This document shows positions 5,926-9,176 of a DNA stretch of 9,176 bases, piece by piece (within the stretch, counting starts at the first letter, position 1; each line of letters opens with the position of its first letter). The DNA is from Bacteroidota bacterium (GTDB lineage: Bacteria; Bacteroidota; Bacteroidia; AKYH767-A; CANKSK01), in contig CANKSK010000028.1 in assembly GCA_947485425.1 (NCBI GenBank), forward strand, positions 1-9,176, read 5' to 3'. The notes below the pieces were generated by a model that was not told the DNA's origin, did not search any database, and saw only the letters and a list, made by a program, of their open reading frames with translations. The position numbers and the translations under genes were made by a program.

Positions 5926-6882
5926 ATGAAAAGGAAATTTAAAATAGGATCCATCATTGCCATATCAATGGTATGTCAATTTTTGGGGTTTACTTCTTCA
6001 ATGGCTCAGGATCAAACCGCATTGCCTGCCGAGCCTGTAAAAAATACATTTGAAAATGGTAGTGTAATCAATAATGAGACGGTGGAAGTTATTGCTCCGA
6101 AGTCAATTGATGCAATTATTGAACACCGTTTTGGGTCGATTCTCAATGCTGATGGAAATCTAGATGGTGAAAATCTGCTCGGTATGTTTAGTCCTTCTAA
6201 TATCAGATTGGGCGTATCATATGGTGTCATTAAAAATTTAAATGTTGGAGTAGGGGCAACCAAACTGAAACACATCTATGATGTTTGGGGAAAATATAAA
6301 ATTCTTCAGCAGATGACACAGGGAATGCCTATATCATTGGCCTATTTTGGCGATATCGCCATGAATTCATCTAAAGGCGAAACCATGAAAAGCATGGACG
6401 GGCAAATAAAATATGCCAACAGACTCAGTTATTTCAATGAACTGATGGTGGCTTATAAATACAATTCGAAAATTGCTTTGCAGATGTCTTTTTCCTATAC
6501 ACATGCCAATATGGTTGATTCTGCTAATTTTAGAGGTATTGAGCATAATGCCATGGCCATTTCCTTTGTCGGCAAATACAAATTCAGTCCTCAATCTTCT
6601 ATCTTGTTGCAGTTCAACCAGCCACTTTCAACGCGCAATTTTACAAATGTTTCAAGCAATACCAGTGGTAATGTAACAACCCTTACCACCAACAAAGGTG
6701 TTCTTCCCAAACCTGATTTGGGTATTGGCTTTGAGGTCTCAACAGGTAGTCATCAATTTCAGATTTTTCTTTGCACGGCAGATGCCATTATCCCACAAGA
6801 GCGTGAATTATACAATTCCAATGACTTTTTGCAAAAACAAATGGTTATTGGTTTTAATATCACCCGTCAATGGGGTTTTTAA
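5926..6882 (+). CDS. DUF5777 family outer-membrane beta-barrel protein
   Basis: This 318-residue protein has a Sec signal ending about SSMAQ (residue 28). The mature part begins with PVKNTFENGSVINNETVEV and then IEHRFGSI, phrases typical of the DUF5777 barrel family of Bacteroidota. The rest is a regular series of alternating amphipathic strands (for example NIRLGVSYGVIKNLNVGVGATK, NELMVAYKYNSKIALQMSFSY, AISFVGKYKFSPQSSILLQFNQP). It ends in aromatic Phe (TRQWGF), the signal for insertion by the BAM complex. The size would allow roughly 12 to 14 strands, less than the MtrB-type porins that sheathe cytochromes. The gene lies 41 bp after the cytochrome-like lipoprotein and 45 bp before the Fe-S subunit, so an electron-transfer or substrate-channel role is suggested by context only; the family has no established function that I know of. 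Confidence 0.8.
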   Translation: MKRKFKIGSIIAISMVCQFLGFTSSMAQDQTALPAEPVKNTFENGSVINNETVEVIAPKSIDAIIEHRFGSILNADGNLDGENLLGMFSPSNIRLGVSYGVIKNLNVGVGATKLKHIYDVWGKYKILQQMTQGMPISLAYFGDIAMNSSKGETMKSMDGQIKYANRLSYFNELMVAYKYNSKIALQMSFSYTHANMVDSANFRGIEHNAMAISFVGKYKFSPQSSILLQFNQPLSTRNFTNVSSNTSGNVTTLTTNKGVLPKPDLGIGFEVSTGSHQFQIFLCTADAIIPQERELYNSNDFLQKQMVIGFNITRQWGF

Positions 6883-6897
6883 TAAGATAAATATACT

Positions 6898-6912
6898 GTG
6901 TTAAAATAACAC
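6898..6912 (+). repeat. Small inverted repeat before the Fe-S subunit gene
   Basis: GTGTTA-AAA-TAACAC forms a 6-bp stem with a 3-base loop, 15 bp upstream of the ATG at 6928. No T-run follows, so it is not a terminator. It could be an mRNA structure affecting translation or processing between the barrel and Fe-S genes, or chance in AT-rich DNA. Confidence 0.3.
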
Positions 6913-6927
6913 CTTAAAAATACATGT

Positions 6928-7872
6928 ATGGAAAACGAAATGGAAAATAACAACAATCCCCGAAGAAAATTTCTGAAATTCGGATTGATAGCAGGTGGAA
7001 CGGCCTTGGTTGGCATGGGTGTTAACAAAGCTCTTGTAGGAACTCTCAAAGCAGAAGAAAAATCCGGTACCAAGGTAAAAGTGCTTATGGCAGATGGTAA
7101 ATTGGTAGAAGTGGATAGCGCTGCCATTGAACATCCATCTTTGGATAGTGTTACCCATTTGCCCATCAGAGAGGGTTTGCCTGGCAAGAAGTTTGTTCGG
7201 GTGATCGATTTGGCTCGATGTGCCAATGCACGCAAGTGTGTAGAAGGCTGTCAGAAAGCCCACAATATGGCTTCCCCATACGAGTATTTGAAGGTGAGAA
7301 GGATGCAAGATGCTGGTGAAACAGCACCCTATTGGTTTCCTCAAATGTGCTTTCATTGCGATAATCCGCCTTGCACCAAGGTATGTCCTGTGGATGCCAC
7401 CTTCAAGCGTTCTGATGGTATTGTAGCCATCGATAGCGAGCGTTGCGTTGGTTGTCGTTTTTGTATGGCTGCTTGTCCTTATTCTGCCAGAACTTTCAAT
7501 TGGGGTAGTAAGGACCAACCGCAACAAGCGGCAGCTGTACCAGGTGATAAATCTGAAAATTATTGTCCAACCCCACCAACTCCCGTGGGAACCGTTTCAA
7601 AGTGTGACTTCTGTCCAGACCGCGCTGCTCAAGGTCTTTTGCCCTCTTGTGTGCTCAGTTGTCCCAATGGTACCATCTTTCATGGTGATGCAAATGAGGA
7701 TACGGTTTCCAATGGTGAAGAAACGTTTCGCTTGAGTGAACTTCTTGCCAAAAGAGGCGGATACCGTTATATGGAAGAATTGGGAACTGAACCTAGGGTA
7801 TATTATTTGCCCCCGGTAAATCGCATGTTTCCTTTTGAAGAGGATACTGAAAAACACAATACTCACGAATAA
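6928..7872 (+). CDS. Tat-exported 4Fe-4S electron-transfer subunit, PsrB/DsrO type
   Basis: This 314-residue protein starts with a twin-arginine signal (PRRKFLKFG at 11-19, then a hydrophobic stretch to about 39), so it acts on the periplasmic side. Four cysteine groups follow in the order typical of ferredoxin-like subunits of polysulfide, DMSO or sulfite reductase-type complexes: C98-x5-C104-x3-C108; C141-x2-C144-x4-C149-x3-CP; C173-x2-C176-x2-C179-x3-CP; and C226-x2-C229-x11-C241-x3-CP. The first group has Ala101 where the second Cys would stand, so it offers three ligands instead of four. An additional Cys213 lies in a Pro-rich loop. Such subunits carry electrons between an NrfD-type quinone-reactive membrane protein and a periplasmic catalytic or haem subunit. 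The NrfD gene follows at 8 bp, strong evidence for a joint complex. The catalytic partner is not in the window. Confidence 0.92.
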   Translation: MENEMENNNNPRRKFLKFGLIAGGTALVGMGVNKALVGTLKAEEKSGTKVKVLMADGKLVEVDSAAIEHPSLDSVTHLPIREGLPGKKFVRVIDLARCANARKCVEGCQKAHNMASPYEYLKVRRMQDAGETAPYWFPQMCFHCDNPPCTKVCPVDATFKRSDGIVAIDSERCVGCRFCMAACPYSARTFNWGSKDQPQQAAAVPGDKSENYCPTPPTPVGTVSKCDFCPDRAAQGLLPSCVLSCPNGTIFHGDANEDTVSNGEETFRLSELLAKRGGYRYMEELGTEPRVYYLPPVNRMFPFEEDTEKHNTHE

Positions 7873-7880
7873 ATTTCTAA

Positions 7881-9176
7881 ATGATGGAAGAAGAAAACGA
7901 AATAGCAGAAAATCCTGCCGCCTATACCGAAGAAAATATTGCCAAATACAAAGCCATGGATGAAGACCTCATGCGCCCTCTTCGCAAATTCGGTTGGGGG
8001 TCTAAAGTATGGATTGGTATTCTGTTGCTAGTATTTTTAACCGGTTGTTATGAATATTATCAGCAATTAAAGTACGGACTGATTATCACAGGTCTTCGCG
8101 ACTATGCATCTTGGGGTATGTATATCTCTAATTTTGTATTTTTTGTGGCCATTAGCTTGGTGGGGGCTTTGATTTCATCGGTACTGAAATTAACGCATTT
8201 TGAATGGTTCCGACCGCTTACGCGTATTGCAGAGATAATTGCTGTAGCAGCTATTATTTTTGCAGGACTCATCATCGTTGTCGATATGGGGCGGCCTGAA
8301 CGCGTGATGAACTTGTTTACGCATGGTAGAATTCAATCTCCCATTATGTGGGATATCATCGTGGTAACAACCTATTTAACCGCTAGCCTTTTATTTTTAT
8401 ATCTGCCTCTGCTTCCCGGCATTGCCGCCTGCAGAGATCGTTTGCAAGGTGTGCCCAAATGGCAGAAAAAAATGTATACATGGCTTGCCTTGGGATGGGA
8501 AGGAAATCCCGAACAATGGCGCATGATGAAGACCTGTGTTCGCATATTGAGTATTCTCATTATTCCTTTGGCCATATCGATACATACTGTTACGGCTTGG
8601 CTATTTGCTTCTACCTTGCGTCCGGGATGGGATAGTACCAACTTTGGTCCTTATTTCGTGGCTGGTGCTTTTTTAGCCGGAACAGGCTGCGTAATCGTGG
8701 GCATGGCTATTTTTAGAAAAGTATACCATTTGGAAAAATATATTCATGATGTGCATTTCAACAACATGGGTAAGCTCTTGGTTTTTCTTTGTATCATTTA
8801 TGCCTATTTCAATGTCAACGAATACTTGGTTCCGGCTTATAAAATGAGAGGCCCTGAAGAAAAATTGCTAAATGATTTATTTACCGGACAATTTGCACCG
8901 ATATATTGGTTCGTTCAAATTTTTGGTATGCTATTGCCTGCTTGTGTATTGTTATTCAAAAAGGCAAGAAAACCTTTGCCACTAACCATTTTTGCAATCC
9001 TTGTAGTGGTTGGTGCTTGGTTAAAAAGATACCTCATTGTTTCGCCTATTCTGTTGCATCCCTATTTACCCATACAAAATGCTCCGGCCAATTGGGTACA
9101 TTATTTTCCTACATTCCCTGAAATGTCTATTGTAGCGGCTTCTTTGGCAGGGGTATTGCTTATTATCACCATCTTC
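7881..9176 (+). CDS. nrfD: NrfD/PsrC-type membrane subunit, quinone-interacting (3' end cut by window edge)
   Basis: The frame opens at an ATG at 7881 (a second ATG is adjacent) and is uninterrupted to the window end, giving 432 residues. After a charged cytoplasmic-type N terminus there are about ten hydrophobic segments (roughly 41-60, 79-103, 114-135, 156-178, 219-242, 257-279, 297-318, 340-359, 368-386 and 413 onward). The phrases GLRDYASWGMYISNFVFF (71-88) and VVDMGRPERVMNLF (133-146), followed by SPIMWD, are hallmarks of the NrfD/DsrP/ActC branch. These proteins exchange electrons or hydride equivalents with quinones and pass them to a periplasmic Fe-S subunit; they bind no haem. Ten helices fit the long ActC/DsrP-like form rather than the eight-helix PsrC. 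It starts 8 bp after the Fe-S subunit gene, so the two are presumably cotranscribed. Only the C-terminal end is missing. Confidence 0.92.
   Translation, partial: MMEEENEIAENPAAYTEENIAKYKAMDEDLMRPLRKFGWGSKVWIGILLLVFLTGCYEYYQQLKYGLIITGLRDYASWGMYISNFVFFVAISLVGALISSVLKLTHFEWFRPLTRIAEIIAVAAIIFAGLIIVVDMGRPERVMNLFTHGRIQSPIMWDIIVVTTYLTASLLFLYLPLLPGIAACRDRLQGVPKWQKKMYTWLALGWEGNPEQWRMMKTCVRILSILIIPLAISIHTVTAWLFASTLRPGWDSTNFGPYFVAGAFLAGTGCVIVGMAIFRKVYHLEKYIHDVHFNNMGKLLVFLCIIYAYFNVNEYLVPAYKMRGPEEKLLNDLFTGQFAPIYWFVQIFGMLLPACVLLFKKARKPLPLTIFAILVVVGAWLKRYLIVSPILLHPYLPIQNAPANWVHYFPTFPEMSIVAASLAGVLLIITIF

Noticed and set aside
6901..7527. 208-codon open frame opposite the Fe-S subunit gene
   Set aside because: It is antisense to a clearly conserved Tat/Fe-S coding region, its product has no domain-like pattern, and it reflects the codon use of the real gene.

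Overview
The window looks like a chromosomal segment of a Bacteroidota bacterium. The base composition is AT-rich. There is a type IX secretion (T9SS) C-terminal sorting domain, several short-signal lipoproteins with Lys/Asp after the lipidated Cys, a DUF5777-type outer-membrane barrel, and promoters that fit the Bacteroidota -33/-7 pattern (TTTG, then TAnnTTTG) rather than -35/-10. I cannot name a genus; a Chitinophagales/Sphingobacteria-like environmental lineage would fit.

Layout. Positions 1-1097 (minus strand) hold a housekeeping pair: elongation factor P (efp, apparently TTG-started) followed by an RluE-type 23S rRNA pseudouridine synthase cut by the left edge. A 454-bp AT-rich intergenic region (1098-1551) carries divergent promoters. 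A large lipoprotein follows (1552-2709) with a carboxypeptidase-regulatory-like domain and a YceI-like domain, closed by a strong terminator. Two small lipoprotein genes then form a pair (2852-4369): one LolA/DUF4412-like and one with YD/RHS-like repeats. A bidirectional terminator separates them from a convergent gene.

The second half is an electron-transfer locus. On the minus strand is a T9SS-sorted protein with one CxxCH haem site (4422-5267). Divergent from it is a plus-strand run: a cytochrome-like lipoprotein with a CX4CH haem motif, a DUF5777 beta-barrel, a Tat-exported Fe-S protein of the PsrB/DsrO type, and an NrfD/PsrC-type quinone-interacting membrane protein cut by the right edge. 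A plausible reading is that the NrfD protein exchanges electrons between the quinone pool and the periplasmic Fe-S protein. The haem proteins and the barrel would then serve the periplasm, outer membrane or cell surface. The terminal partner (a catalytic molybdopterin subunit or multihaem cytochrome) must lie outside the window, so the direction and substrate are unknown.

The most notable non-coding observation is a shared regulatory dyad, ATGAT-N4-ATCAT, resembling a CRP/FNR-family operator. It occurs upstream of the YceI-like lipoprotein (1418-1431) and once between the two divergent haem-protein genes (5344-5357). Its centre lies 29.5 bp from the start of a -7-like element in two promoters and 50.5 bp in the third, which is 21 bp or two helical turns further. 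This suggests that the YceI-like lipoprotein and the electron-transfer genes form one regulon.
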